A stretch of 64,000 nucleotides of DNA from positions 8,715 through 72,714 of the forward strand of contig CALGCG010000111.1 of assembly GCA_937884485.1 (NCBI GenBank), read 5' to 3'. Both the position numbers and the translations under genes were made by a program. Shown in pieces: positions 17,374 through 25,671 of this stretch. The notes under the pieces are model-generated. The model was not told the DNA's origin, ran no database searches, and saw only the letters and a list, made by a program, of their open reading frames with translations. The stretch is from an uncultured Bacteroidales bacterium. Lineage in GTDB: Bacteria; Bacteroidota; Bacteroidia; Bacteroidales; P3. The number at the start of each line of letters is the position of its first letter. The first letter of the stretch is position 1.

Positions 17374-18174
17374 TCAGTTGTCCTCGACAGCGCCTTTGAT
17401 TTGCACCCTGGTGACGCCCTCGTCTATGATGGGCTGCACGAGGGACTTCATCTCCTGGGGAGTGAACTTCTGGAGGCCCTGCATGGGGGTGGCGCGGTCG
17501 ATGGTGTACACCATCCACTCGCGGGGACGCAGCAGGCGCACAATGTCCATCATGGGAAGGACAACCTCGGGGCTGGAGGAGTCGAACTGTAGACGGCGAC
17601 CTTGCGGAGCCAAGCCGTCTACTTTAAGCATGCAGGTCTGGAGGACGAAGTCGCCCTGGAACCGTTTCAGCGCCTCGACAACGCGGGCAATGTCGTAGCC
17701 CGGGGCGGGCATGTTGATTTTCTCGACGAGCTCGTTGGTGGGGGCGTCGATTTTCATGATGGGGTTGTCGACGCGGCGCAGGGCATCGAACACCTCGGGG
17801 ATATGCACACGCGTGGCGTTGCTGAGCACGCTGACCTTGGCGGAGGGGTAGTACCGGTCGCGCAGGCGCAGCGTGTCGTCGATAATCTGCGGGAACTCGG
17901 GGTTGAGCGTCGGCTCGCCGTCGCCGCTGAAGGTGATGCTGTCCACGGGAGTGCCCTCCTTCACCAGGCGGACAAGCATGCGCTCCAGGTCGGTGCGCAC
18001 CTTCTCGGCGGTGGGCAGCACGGTGTCGTCGCGTCCGTCGCGGTTCCAGCCGCATTCGCAGTAGATGCAGTCAAAATTGCATATCTTGCCCTTCTCGGGC
18101 AGCAGATTGATGCCCAGCGAGCTGCCCAGACGGCGGCTGAAGATGGGCCCGAAAACAGTTTCTTCGCGTATCAT
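17374..18174 (-). CDS. Radical SAM protein (COG0731-like)
   Basis: A 266-residue radical SAM enzyme. The iron-sulfur motif C-x3-C-x2-C is seen as CNFDCIYC (Cys32, Cys36, Cys39), and SAM-binding elements include FSGDGEPTLNPEF. The family resembles the Tyw1/COG0731 group of tRNA-modification-like radical SAM proteins, but the bacterial members have no fixed assignment. It contains KIDAPTNELVEKINMP in the mid-barrel region. It appears to be transcribed alone, upstream of the convergent hydrolase. The product reaction cannot be stated. Confidence 0.85.
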   Translation of the reverse strand: MIREETVFGPIFSRRLGSSLGINLLPEKGKICNFDCIYCECGWNRDGRDDTVLPTAEKVRTDLERMLVRLVKEGTPVDSITFSGDGEPTLNPEFPQIIDDTLRLRDRYYPSAKVSVLSNATRVHIPEVFDALRRVDNPIMKIDAPTNELVEKINMPAPGYDIARVVEALKRFQGDFVLQTCMLKVDGLAPQGRRLQFDSSSPEVVLPMMDIVRLLRPREWMVYTIDRATPMQGLQKFTPQEMKSLVQPIIDEGVTRVQIKGAVEDN

Positions 18175-18251
18175 AGCAACAATATTTTATCAAGTATAAC
18201 GTTATAACAGCACAAAAAGTATACACCATGACGAATAAAAGACGCCATAAA

Positions 18252-18278
18252 ACAAAAAAGCCACCCTCGAAGGGTGGC
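18252..18278 (-). terminator. Rho-independent terminator of tRNA-Val
   Basis: On the minus strand the hairpin ccaccctt-cg-agggtgg is followed by cttttttgtttt. It lies immediately after the tRNA 3' end. Confidence 0.85.
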
Positions 18279-18284
18279 GTTGGG

Positions 18285-18359
18285 TGGTCTGTGGGAGATT
18301 CGAACTCTCGACCTCTTCCGTGTGAAGGAAGCGCTCTGAACCAACTGAGCTAACAGACC
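18285..18359 (-). tRNA. tRNA-Val (CAC)
   Basis: A 75-base cloverleaf on the minus strand. Acceptor arms ggtctgt and acagacc pair over seven bases; D-arm gctc/gagc; anticodon stem cttcc/ggaag around loop ttcacac, giving anticodon CAC for valine codon GUG; T-loop ttcgaat. One mismatch (A-C) is seen in the T-stem. The CCA end is not encoded. It has its own promoter and a terminator hairpin. Confidence 0.95.
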
Positions 18360-18414
18360 GCGAGACTTGTTGAGCGAACTTGCGGAACAAGGATTTCACT
18401 CGCGAAATCGGGTG

Positions 18415-18445
18415 CAAAAGTACGAAGATTTTTTTATTCGACAAA
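18415..18445 (-). promoter_or_regulatory. Promoter for tRNA-Val
   Basis: On the minus strand: tttg (18442-18445), 19 bases, then tacttttg (18415-18422). This is a near-perfect Bacteroidetes promoter, about 55 bases before the tRNA 5' end. Confidence 0.75.
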
Positions 18446-18464
18446 ATTTTTCTTCATCGTGACC

Positions 18465-19172
18465 ATGAAAAAGTACAGAATGACACAAAACCAAAGCAAC
18501 GGAATCATCTGGTTTGCAATACTGTTGGTCGTTGTCATCGTCATACAATTTTTTTCGTCCAACAAGGCCGAAACCACCCCCGCAACCGACCCTGTCCAGC
18601 GTCAGGAGCAGGCTTTTTTAGACAAAAAAGAGGACTCCGTCTATCAATCCCGCCGACAGAATCCGCTCTACAACCGGCAGCAGCGCACGGCCCCCCGGCA
18701 ATATGTCAGGGAGGAACCCCGAAACCTATATACCCATGAGCCACCTGCCCCGACACGGCGGGCGCTGACCGTGGAGCTCAACAGCGCCGACAGCACCACC
18801 CTCATGCTCCTCAACGGCATCGGCCCCGCTTTCGCACGCCGCATCATCCGTTACCGCGACCGCCTGGGAGGGTTCACCGACATCAACCAGCTGATGGAAG
18901 TCTATGGCTTCACCCCCGAACTCCTCGCCCACATCGCCCCGCACCTCACCCTCGACAGCGCCAACCACAGGCGCCTCCCCGTCAACAGCATCCCGCTGAA
19001 GCAGTTCATCAAACATCCTTACGTAGATTACTATTTCGCCCGCGACCTCGTCAACCTGCGCTCCCGCGGCGTCACCTTCACCACCCCCGACGACCTGCGC
19101 GCCATACCCTCCTGCACCGACACCCTGCTCACCAAGCTCCTCCCCTACCTCGACTTTACAAAAGATGAATAA
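18465..19172 (+). CDS. Membrane-anchored helix-hairpin-helix protein (ComEA-like)
   Basis: A 235-residue protein with one N-terminal transmembrane helix (about 15-33, GIIWFAILLVVVIVIQFF) and at least two helix-hairpin-helix units in the C-terminal half: LNSADSTTLMLLNGIGPAFA, GGFTDINQLMEVYGFTPE, and a third, weaker set near 205-230. In ComEA-type proteins such motifs bind double-stranded DNA at the membrane during uptake. Whether this one takes part in competence is unproven; no other com gene is in the window. The ATG at 18465 is preferred over a GTG two codons earlier. It converges on hrpB across a repeat tract. Confidence 0.85.
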   Translation: MKKYRMTQNQSNGIIWFAILLVVVIVIQFFSSNKAETTPATDPVQRQEQAFLDKKEDSVYQSRRQNPLYNRQQRTAPRQYVREEPRNLYTHEPPAPTRRALTVELNSADSTTLMLLNGIGPAFARRIIRYRDRLGGFTDINQLMEVYGFTPELLAHIAPHLTLDSANHRRLPVNSIPLKQFIKHPYVDYYFARDLVNLRSRGVTFTTPDDLRAIPSCTDTLLTKLLPYLDFTKDE

Positions 19173-19233
19173 CTCTTAATTTATAACTCTTAACTCCTAA
19201 CTCTTAACTCTTAACTCTTAACTCCTAACTCTC
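19168..19233. repeat. Seven-base tandem repeat tract reaching into hrpB
   Basis: ctcttaactcctaactc units fill the gap between the helix-hairpin-helix gene and hrpB. The tract supplies the stop codon and last few residues (RVRS) of HrpB, read on the minus strand. Confidence 0.78.
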
Positions 19234-21716
19234 ACCGGCTCCGCCTCCAGCGGGTTGTCGGGCCACGCATGCTTGGGGTAGCGGCGCCGCAGCTCCTTGC
19301 GCACCTCGAAGTAGGTGCCTTGCCAGAAGCTGCGGAGGTCGCTGGTGAGCTGCACCGGCTTGAAGCCCGGCGAGAGCAGCTCCATCAACACAGGCCTGCC
19401 GTCCACCTGGGGGGTGTCCAGCAGCCCGAAACATTCCTGCAGCCTCACCCGCAGCACAGGAGCCTCGGCCCCTTGGCGGTAGTCAAGCCGTATGTGGCTG
19501 CCTGTGGGTACGACGACAGCCGTCGGCGCCAGCCGTTCCACGGCCTGCTGCTGGTCGTAGGCAAGGCGGCTCCATATCACCTCGCAGAGGTCGATTTTCT
19601 TCAACTCGGCCGTCGTGGCGGCCTTGCCGATGAAGAGAGGGCCCCATTCCGGCGCACTCCGGCAGACGCTGTCCGAATCCACCTCGGGAAGGTTCAGCTC
19701 CGGATGGTGCGCGGCAACGAAGGCCACGCGCCGCTGCAGACACTGCACATCGTCGGAGAACAACAGCAGCGACGGGCCCGCGGCGACGATAGCATCGCAT
19801 ACAACCCTTTGTATGGCCTCCCGGTGGTCGCCGGGCAGCGGCTTCGACGCCAGAAGGATATTCCCTATGCGGCACTCTCTTTGCGCCACCACCGTTCCGC
19901 CTTTGCCGTCCCACGCGATGTGGTCGCGTTCCTGGGCATATTCCTGCAGGTCCGAGGGGTCCACGAGGCTGGCCAGGAACACCCTGCCCACGCCGGCCGC
20001 CTTCTGGTGCATCGAGGCGGCAACAATCCACTCGGCACCCGCCAGAGGATCGGAGGCCTCCACCGCAACGAGGTCGCCACCCGAGAGCTGGAAGGTGCCC
20101 ACCCCCTCCCGCCAGGCCTTGCCGATGCGTTCGGGATAGGCCGAAGCCAGCAGAGCGCCCACCTCGAAGGGGTTGACGGAGGCATTGTCATCGCGCAGAC
20201 CGCCTGCGTCCCAGCGACGCTCCATGATCAGCTCGGCATACTGGCGGGCGACCTTGATGATGCGCCCCCAGCGACCTCCACGACCGCCCTGGCGTTCGCG
20301 CCGGAGGGCGTCGAGGCGGGTGGACACTGAGACATCTCCCTCGCCGGCCAGCGGGTCCTTCTCGTCCAGCAGGGCGGCAAGGTCGGCAGCCAGCGCTTTG
20401 CGTTCAGGCGTGTCGGCCGCGAGGAGCATGCGGGCGATACGCGGATGGCAGGGCAGCTTCGACAGCGCCCGGCCCTGGGACGTCACGCGGCCCTCGCCGT
20501 CCAGCGCGCCCAACGACTGCAGCAGCGTGCGGGCATAGGCGAGGGAGGCCCTGGGCGGCGGCGTCAGCCACGGCAGACGTTCCACCTCGCGCTCGCCCCA
20601 GATGGCGGCATCGAGCACCAACGACGTCAGGTCGGCCTCCATGATCTCGGGCTTCCGCACGGCATCCATACGCGCCTCCGTGCCCTTCGGCCACAAACGG
20701 TAGCATACGCCGGGGGCCACACGACCGGCACGGCCCATGCGCTGGGCAGCCATGTCCATCGTGATGCGCACCGTCTCCAAGTGACTCAACCCGCTGCGAG
20801 CATCGAAAACCATCTTGCGACAGAGGCCACTGTCCACCACCACACGCACCCCTTCGATGGTCAGCGACGTCTCCGCTATGGGCGTCGCCAGCACCACCTT
20901 CCTCTCGCCCGGACCACTCGGAGCGATGGCCCGCGCCTGCTCGTCGTTGCCGAGAAGGCCATAGAGGGGATATATTCCCGTGGAGCCCAGACTGCCGGAG
21001 AGCATCTCCGACACACGCCGTATCTCGCCCTCGCCGGGGAGGAACGCCAGTATGTCGCCCTCCTGCTCGCGGTGGGCTTGCAGGATGGTCCGGGCCACCA
21101 GCTGCGCAACATTATAAGCATCGGCCTCTTCAGCGGTGTATCTCACCTCTACCGGGAACATCCGTCCCGCGCTCTCCAGCACAGGACACTGCAATGCCTC
21201 CTTCAGGGAGGTAGTGTCGATGGTGGCCGACATCACCACCATACGGAGGTCGTCGCGCAGAAGCTGCTGGCACTGTCGCGTCAGCGCAAAAGCCTCATCA
21301 GTATTCAGGCTCCGCTCATGGAACTCGTCGAAAACCACCACTGCCACGCCCTCCAGGGCCGGGTCGTCGAGAAGCATGCGCGTGAGCACCCCCTCTGTCA
21401 CCACCTCGATACGCGTCTTATTCGATATTCTGCTCTCAAAGCGTATGCGGTAACCGACGGACTCTCCCACCTCCTCGCCCAGCAGCCATGCCATGCGCGA
21501 CGCAATCTGGCGCGCCGCCACCCGGCGGGGTTCCAAGACAATCATCTTCCCCTCGGGCAGCTCCTGCAGCACCGTCAGCGGCAACAGCGTGGACTTGCCC
21601 GCGCCCGGCGCCGCCGTGACGACGGCCGCCGTCGTGTTCCTCAGGGTCTCATTCAGCGCCCCCGCTATCGCCGCCACAGGCAGCCGTCCCAGTTCCTGTT
21701 CCAGTCGCTCTGTCAT
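19218..21716 (-). CDS. hrpB: ATP-dependent helicase HrpB
   Basis: An 832-residue DEAH-type helicase of the HrpB family. Motif I APGAGKST, motif II FDEFHERSL (DEFH rather than the common DEAH), motif III MSATID and motif VI QRMGRAGRV are all present. The HrpB C-terminal domain follows, with its conserved PEWGPLFIGK-type and FWQGTYFEVRKELRRRYPKH blocks. Bacterial HrpB function is poorly defined; an RNA-related role is usually assumed. The ATG at 21716 (MTERLEQELG) is taken over an upstream GTG at 21731. The last four residues come from repeat sequence. GC content drops clearly just upstream of this gene. Confidence 0.93.
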   Translation of the reverse strand: MTERLEQELGRLPVAAIAGALNETLRNTTAAVVTAAPGAGKSTLLPLTVLQELPEGKMIVLEPRRVAARQIASRMAWLLGEEVGESVGYRIRFESRISNKTRIEVVTEGVLTRMLLDDPALEGVAVVVFDEFHERSLNTDEAFALTRQCQQLLRDDLRMVVMSATIDTTSLKEALQCPVLESAGRMFPVEVRYTAEEADAYNVAQLVARTILQAHREQEGDILAFLPGEGEIRRVSEMLSGSLGSTGIYPLYGLLGNDEQARAIAPSGPGERKVVLATPIAETSLTIEGVRVVVDSGLCRKMVFDARSGLSHLETVRITMDMAAQRMGRAGRVAPGVCYRLWPKGTEARMDAVRKPEIMEADLTSLVLDAAIWGEREVERLPWLTPPPRASLAYARTLLQSLGALDGEGRVTSQGRALSKLPCHPRIARMLLAADTPERKALAADLAALLDEKDPLAGEGDVSVSTRLDALRRERQGGRGGRWGRIIKVARQYAELIMERRWDAGGLRDDNASVNPFEVGALLASAYPERIGKAWREGVGTFQLSGGDLVAVEASDPLAGAEWIVAASMHQKAAGVGRVFLASLVDPSDLQEYAQERDHIAWDGKGGTVVAQRECRIGNILLASKPLPGDHREAIQRVVCDAIVAAGPSLLLFSDDVQCLQRRVAFVAAHHPELNLPEVDSDSVCRSAPEWGPLFIGKAATTAELKKIDLCEVIWSRLAYDQQQAVERLAPTAVVVPTGSHIRLDYRQGAEAPVLRVRLQECFGLLDTPQVDGRPVLMELLSPGFKPVQLTSDLRSFWQGTYFEVRKELRRRYPKHAWPDNPLEAEPVRVRS

Positions 21717-21809
21717 ACCTTTGCATTTCACATATCCTGTACCTTATCACATTTTAGTCATACAAATGTAACGTCAAAAGCAACAAAATAATTGTATCGC
21801 CCCCCCAAA

Positions 21810-21897
21810 AAATAACTCTTAACTCTTAACTCCTAACTCTTAACACTCCCCACTCAACACTAAACACTTAACACTCATAACTTAACTCCTAACTCTT
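21810..21897. repeat. Seven-base tandem repeat tract upstream of hrpB
   Basis: Mixed ctcttaactcctaactc, aacactaaacacttaacact and cttaactcctaactc units. A shorter tract of the same kind follows at 21961-21985. Confidence 0.75.
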
Positions 21898-22130
21898 CTG
21901 CCTGGCTCTGGAAGAGACACGGCCTGCGACGTTAGCAAGGCATTGAGCAGAGGACTGGAGCAAACTCTTAACTCCTAACTCTTAACGCATATCTGCCCCC
22001 GCGCCAACCCACTTAGAAATTAGAATTTAGAATTTAGAAATCAAAGATGTCCCGCACAGGCCGACGAACAAAAAAAAGACGGGCAGCATTTCTGCTGTCC
22101 GCCAATCACTATTCACCGATAAAAAATTCG

Positions 22131-22200
22131 TCCTTTCACTCCCTTTCACTCCCCTTCACTCCCTTTCACTCCCCACCACTCCCTTTCACTCCCCACCAAA
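22131..22200. repeat. Tandem ccctttcactc repeat
   Basis: Five to six units of about 11 bases (ccctttcactc, with cccc and ccacc variants). Confidence 0.8.
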
Positions 22201-22347
22201 GTTTTACCATTCACTATTCACTAATCCTCATTCATGCTGCCATTCGCCGTGGGACAGGTGCCTGTCCCTCTTCCCACACCCCTTCCCACCAATCATCCCG
22301 GCAGATCCAGTTACAAGTATATTCATAATATCTACAATAGCATTAAG

Positions 22348-22369
22348 CCCTCGGACAATCGACCGAGGG
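22348..22369 (-). terminator. Hairpin downstream of DUF4435 gene
   Basis: Perfect 7-base stem ccctcgg/ccgaggg with an 8-base loop, about 48 bases past the DUF4435 stop. There is no T-run on the minus-strand side, so termination is plausible but not shown. Confidence 0.4.
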
Positions 22370-22417
22370 AATTATTTGATTGAAATAAAAAATTACGCTA
22401 CAACAAGAGAATCCGGC

Positions 22418-23245
22418 CTACACCGCCAAGACGGCATAGCCATTAACGGTTTCCCATTTTTTGATGTCTTTGAAAAGCTGAGTGCTTACAAACTTCTCTG
22501 CAGGGTATGCTCTTCTCAATCTTCTGAAAAACGGTTTCTTGGCGAAGTTGGCAACTTTTACCGCCTTTGCCCTGACATATATCCGCTCCAGTATGTCGTG
22601 ACCATTACACAATTCCTTTTCTGACACATCTGGATGTGCCCTCTTAAAGGCATCCACATCCGCCAGCGTCACGCAGATGACATTATCCGTATTCGCGACA
22701 CAAGCGTTGAAATAGGCGGTCATATCCAAGCCCAATGCCACCTCACTGAAATTGATGCCGCAATGGTTCTGATGGTTAAACCATTTCAAGTATGACACAT
22801 CTGTCAGTTCAGAATAAATGTCTCCCAGATTTACACTCCTGCAACGTTCTGCATCATCGCCAACCAATCCGGTCAGGCAACCACCCACAATCATTCCCTC
22901 CATATCATGCGTGTCCGTAAGCACAAGGTTTGGATAAGAATGGCGTTTTCCTTCCAATCTGTCAAAATCTGCATCCTTGATGGCCAGCAAACGACGGGCA
23001 TAGCGGCTGTTCAGAGCGTCCAATATCACAAAATGCTTCTCACAGTTGCAATCCACATAGATACAAACCGAAGCGGCATCCGTCACCTTTTCATATACTT
23101 CCTTGTCATCAGGCCCTTCTACGACCAAGACAACCTTCCCGTCATTGACGTGCGTATCAAACAAAGCCTTTACGTCAGCCACTTTGGCATCAGAGGCATC
23201 TTCGCTTGCATTACGCAACGACATTATCACCACCTCCTCAGCCAT
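22418..23245 (-). CDS. DUF4435 TOPRIM-type protein (PARIS AriB-like)
   Basis: A 275-residue DUF4435 protein. TOPRIM-type acidic residues are visible: Glu43 in VVLVVEGPDDKEVYEKV, Asp91/Asp93 in AIKDADFDRLEG, and the DUF4435 hallmark TDTHDMEGMIVGG (110-122). In PARIS, the DUF4435 protein AriB is the nuclease effector held by the ATPase AriA and released when phage proteins are sensed. Here the gene overlaps the end of an ABC-type ATPase gene by eight bases, the same pairing. The ATPase is shorter than PARIS ATPases as I know them and an HNH gene precedes it, so PARIS-like is safer than PARIS. Confidence 0.82.
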   Translation of the reverse strand: MAEEVVIMSLRNASEDASDAKVADVKALFDTHVNDGKVVLVVEGPDDKEVYEKVTDAASVCIYVDCNCEKHFVILDALNSRYARRLLAIKDADFDRLEGKRHSYPNLVLTDTHDMEGMIVGGCLTGLVGDDAERCRSVNLGDIYSELTDVSYLKWFNHQNHCGINFSEVALGLDMTAYFNACVANTDNVICVTLADVDAFKRAHPDVSEKELCNGHDILERIYVRAKAVKVANFAKKPFFRRLRRAYPAEKFVSTQLFKDIKKWETVNGYAVLAV

Positions 23246-24158
23246 TGTTCCTCAAAGTATAAAGATCCAACGTTTCATCCCAGCGGCCACCAACCAGCAT
23301 GGGCGAGTGTGTGGCCAGTATAATCTGCATCTCACGACCTTCTTCCAACTTGAAACCCTGTATCTTTTCAAGCACCGACACATACACGTTCAGCCATGCC
23401 GGATGGAACGACAACTCCGGTTCATCTATGATTACCAAGTCACCCGCCTTGCCGTCAAACACCAGCTCAAACAGTTGAAGCAGCACATGTTTCTCACCCG
23501 AAGAAAGTGCCGTGACAGGAATAATGGTCTTCGCGTCATTCTTCATCTTAAACCTGATGCCAAACCTCTCGTCCACCATCATCTCCTTATCTGCAAACTT
23601 GAAGAAAGCAACCAGTTCCTCAAAGAATCTCACACCACGTTCATTGTCGCCTTGTACCTTGATTTTTGCTACACTTTCAGCCACTCTCATCATCGAGGCG
23701 TCGGTGTCAGCGTTCTCCTCGCGCTTTCGCTGTTCCTTGTTGCGAAGCAGTATCCGCTTGTCCGTCAGGCAGAAACACTTCATCGTATTAAGCACCAATT
23801 CCAGCGGGCCTTCTATCCTGGCTTCCCTGTTTTTACCGCTCTTATCCTCCAGTTCATAATAGATGCTGATTTCCTCGTCGCCTGGCAGGTCCGACTCTTC
23901 ATCGGGCTGAATGGCAGTCCTCGTCTGTCCCACCGTTATCACAAAGTCGTCTATGGAAAACACCACCCTTGAAAAAGGAATCTGATAAAACAGATCACTA
24001 TCCTTGCAGAAAAGGGCATAAATCAAGTGTAAAATCGTTGTCTTGCCATAGCCATTAGGGCCTGTTATAATCTTCAGACGCTTATCCTCACCCCTGGTGA
24101 AGTCAAGCGTATAATCATACAAGCCATACAGGCCCTCAATATATATACTGTTCAGCAT
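23238..24158 (-). CDS. ABC-type AAA ATPase (PARIS AriA-like)
   Basis: A 306-residue ATPase of the SMC/ABC-like AAA_21 type found in OLD, Septu and PARIS systems. Walker A GPNGYGKTT (33-41), ABC signature ALSSGEKHVLLQL, Walker B LVIIDEPELSFHP and a switch histidine ILATHSPML are present. The signature and both Walker motifs indicate a working head-to-tail dimer. It starts one base after the HNH gene stop and overlaps the DUF4435 gene, so the three form one operon. Likely role: sensor and scaffold that holds the TOPRIM effector in check. Confidence 0.85.
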   Translation of the reverse strand: MLNSIYIEGLYGLYDYTLDFTRGEDKRLKIITGPNGYGKTTILHLIYALFCKDSDLFYQIPFSRVVFSIDDFVITVGQTRTAIQPDEESDLPGDEEISIYYELEDKSGKNREARIEGPLELVLNTMKCFCLTDKRILLRNKEQRKREENADTDASMMRVAESVAKIKVQGDNERGVRFFEELVAFFKFADKEMMVDERFGIRFKMKNDAKTIIPVTALSSGEKHVLLQLFELVFDGKAGDLVIIDEPELSFHPAWLNVYVSVLEKIQGFKLEEGREMQIILATHSPMLVGGRWDETLDLYTLRNNG

Positions 24159-24159
24159 T

Positions 24160-24546
24160 CTACAGATTATAAAGTCGTTTCAACATTTCCTGCTTCTTTG
24201 CATTTACCTCAAGGAATTTCCAGGTCCTCACATTCTCCGTCCCCTCCGATGTGACGGATGCCGTATAGCTGGGGTAATCATCGCTCTTGCTCGCATTGTT
24301 TTCATGCTGCAAAGCCCTCAGATTCTCCTGCCTGTCTATCATTTCCTTACTGAAGCCCTTCTCTTCAAGCAGCGCCTGAGGCACGATATGGTCCACCTCC
24401 CAGCCATACAGACTGTCGGTGTCGCCATACTTATCCCACATTATCCAGGCCCCACAGGCATCCTTGCGAAAGCGTGTCGGTTCATAGCCTTCCACCGCAC
24501 TCGCACGATTCCAAACGTCTTGTATTTGTTGCTTACTAAAAGCCAT
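24160..24546 (-). CDS. Small HNH endonuclease, first gene of PARIS-like operon
   Basis: A 128-residue HNH protein. The HNH core is WEVDHIVPQALLEE (Asp52-His53), ENLRALQ (Asn75) and HENNASKSD (Asn83-84). The N-terminal part (QQIQDVWNRA, RFRKDACGAWI) is shared with small HNH proteins common in Bacteroidetes. It is the first gene of the operon with the ATPase and DUF4435 genes. It could be an added nuclease effector, or an unrelated passenger. A -7 box and a conserved 67-base block lie directly upstream. Confidence 0.82.
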   Translation of the reverse strand: MAFSKQQIQDVWNRASAVEGYEPTRFRKDACGAWIMWDKYGDTDSLYGWEVDHIVPQALLEEKGFSKEMIDRQENLRALQHENNASKSDDYPSYTASVTSEGTENVRTWKFLEVNAKKQEMLKRLYNL

Positions 24547-24583
24547 TTCGTTTATCCTCTATTATACAGAATTCAAATTCTTT

Positions 24584-24650
24584 GCAAAGATAACGCCTTT
24601 CCCTCAAATTTATTGCATTCCTTCACAACATTTATTCTTCTTTAACCCTT
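24584..24650 (-). promoter_or_regulatory. 67-base upstream block with promoter, copy A
   Basis: On the minus strand it contains the -7 box tatctttg (24585-24592). Compared with 42866-42932 it is the same length with no gaps and about 52 of 67 bases identical by eye, including gcaaagataacg, aatttattgcattc, aacattta and ctttaaccctt. It sits 38 bases upstream of the HNH start codon. Confidence 0.7.
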
Positions 24651-24875
24651 CCCTTGAAACCTGAAACTTGAAACCTGAAACCAATGGTGCGTATTTCTTC
24701 ACAAGAAAAGGCTCCACCTTCTTTAGCACTTCCGGATAAATCCCCTTGAAGCTCTGCCCTTTCACTAAGCTCCCACCTTCATCGCAGGCCACAAAGCACC
24801 AAGTTTAGCGTACTGCCACACCAGCCTCATCCCACCAAACTGGCGGAACCGAGTTATGAGTTTCTTGAAGTCCAT
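24610..24875 (-). pseudogene. Frameshifted small gene downstream of the seven-gene operon
   Basis: On the minus strand a frame opens nine bases after the membrane-protein stop with MDFKKLITRFRQFGG and LVWQYAKLGALWPAMK, then hits a stop. Another frame continues at once with LVKGQSFKGIYPEVLKKVE and PFLVKKYAPL. Together they read as one small protein broken by a frameshift near residue 35. Its end runs into gaaacctgaaacttgaaacc repeats. The family is not one I can name. Confidence 0.5.
24652..24683. repeat. Short tandem ttgaaacctgaaac repeat
   Basis: cttgaaacctgaaact units (about two and a half) at the end of the broken gene. Confidence 0.65.
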
Positions 24876-24884
24876 AGATAATCC

Positions 24885-25652
24885 TCACTTCTCATCATGT
24901 ACAAACAATCCCAATGTTTGCTTTAGGAGTTCTTTCGAGTCCAGCACTGATTCCCTTGCTTTAGTGCGCATATTGGTAAAAGCAATGAACACAAGGAAAG
25001 CTTTTAGCACCGCTGCATCAAATCCTTGCGATACGAGGTATCCTCCAGATTGAATTTGCAAATATCCCGTCACCGATAGGAACGCGAAATACAGCAGATA
25101 TAACAGGAAAACCACATTGCTTGGATGGATGATATAGTATGCCAGTCTCTCCCTGTACGACTCATATCGATGTTCCCCAAAATTTCTCAACGGTGAATGC
25201 TGCACCATCCATTTCGTGACCCTATGAGAGTTGGCGCACAAGATTGAACCACCTGCCATAACCACAAAGCCAATTGTCTCCGGCAAAAGCCCCCATTCAA
25301 ACACATGATTCAGGCCGGTCATTATCAGTGCGGGCGCACCAAAGGCGAACATAGTCACGAAAATATAGGTCCCTACGATCGTGATGAAAGGATGCACCAA
25401 TCCAACGAGCAAAAATATCACTGCAACAGGAGCAGATACGACATTGCTGACAACCGTCATCACCTTCCCGTTCTTTCTCCCGCTCAACCAACTCGACAAC
25501 GCCATCCATGCCGCAAATCCAGCCAGCACCAGAAGGTTCCACCACTGGAGTTTGTATAGCATCCATGTGAACAGCCAGAACAGCAATCCTCCAATCACAA
25601 GGATGGCGAATAGCAGCAATCCTATTTTTGTTCTGTCTGATAGTTTTTGCAT
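24885..25652 (-). CDS. Multi-pass membrane protein of unknown function, last gene of seven-gene operon
   Basis: A 255-residue protein with several hydrophobic segments, among them about 10-32 (GLLLFAILVIGGLLFWLF), 36-54, 72-95 and 100-130, and a later pair near 175-200. The C-terminal 45 residues are charged and cytoplasmic-looking (TKARESVLDSKELLKQ). I do not recognise the family. It lies 19 bases after the HNH gene stop in a compact operon of two ATPases and two nucleases. Membrane proteins in such operons often serve as abortive effectors, but that is only inference here. Confidence 0.7.
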   Translation of the reverse strand: MQKLSDRTKIGLLLFAILVIGGLLFWLFTWMLYKLQWWNLLVLAGFAAWMALSSWLSGRKNGKVMTVVSNVVSAPVAVIFLLVGLVHPFITIVGTYIFVTMFAFGAPALIMTGLNHVFEWGLLPETIGFVVMAGGSILCANSHRVTKWMVQHSPLRNFGEHRYESYRERLAYYIIHPSNVVFLLYLLYFAFLSVTGYLQIQSGGYLVSQGFDAAVLKAFLVFIAFTNMRTKARESVLDSKELLKQTLGLFVHDEK

Positions 25653-25671
25653 AAACCCAATACGTGTTTAC

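Larger units (their letters stand above)
21717..22417. other. 700-base gene-free repeat-rich boundary
   Basis: No convincing gene is seen between hrpB and the DUF4435 gene. The stretch holds the CTTAACT-type tracts, gaatttagaatttag units (about 22018-22038), a tandem run of ccctttcactc units (22131-22200) and a short hairpin at 22348-22369. It marks the change from the GC-rich housekeeping region to the AT-richer defence island. An open frame at 22047-22328 is low-complexity repeat translation and not called. Confidence 0.75.

Noticed and set aside
22047..22328. Open frame in the repeat-rich boundary
   Set aside because: Translation of ccctttcactc and other repeats; no homology-like pattern and no clear start signal.
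21717..22417. CRISPR array in the repeat-rich gap
   Set aside because: The repeats are 7-11 bases in direct tandem without unique spacers, and no cas genes are present.
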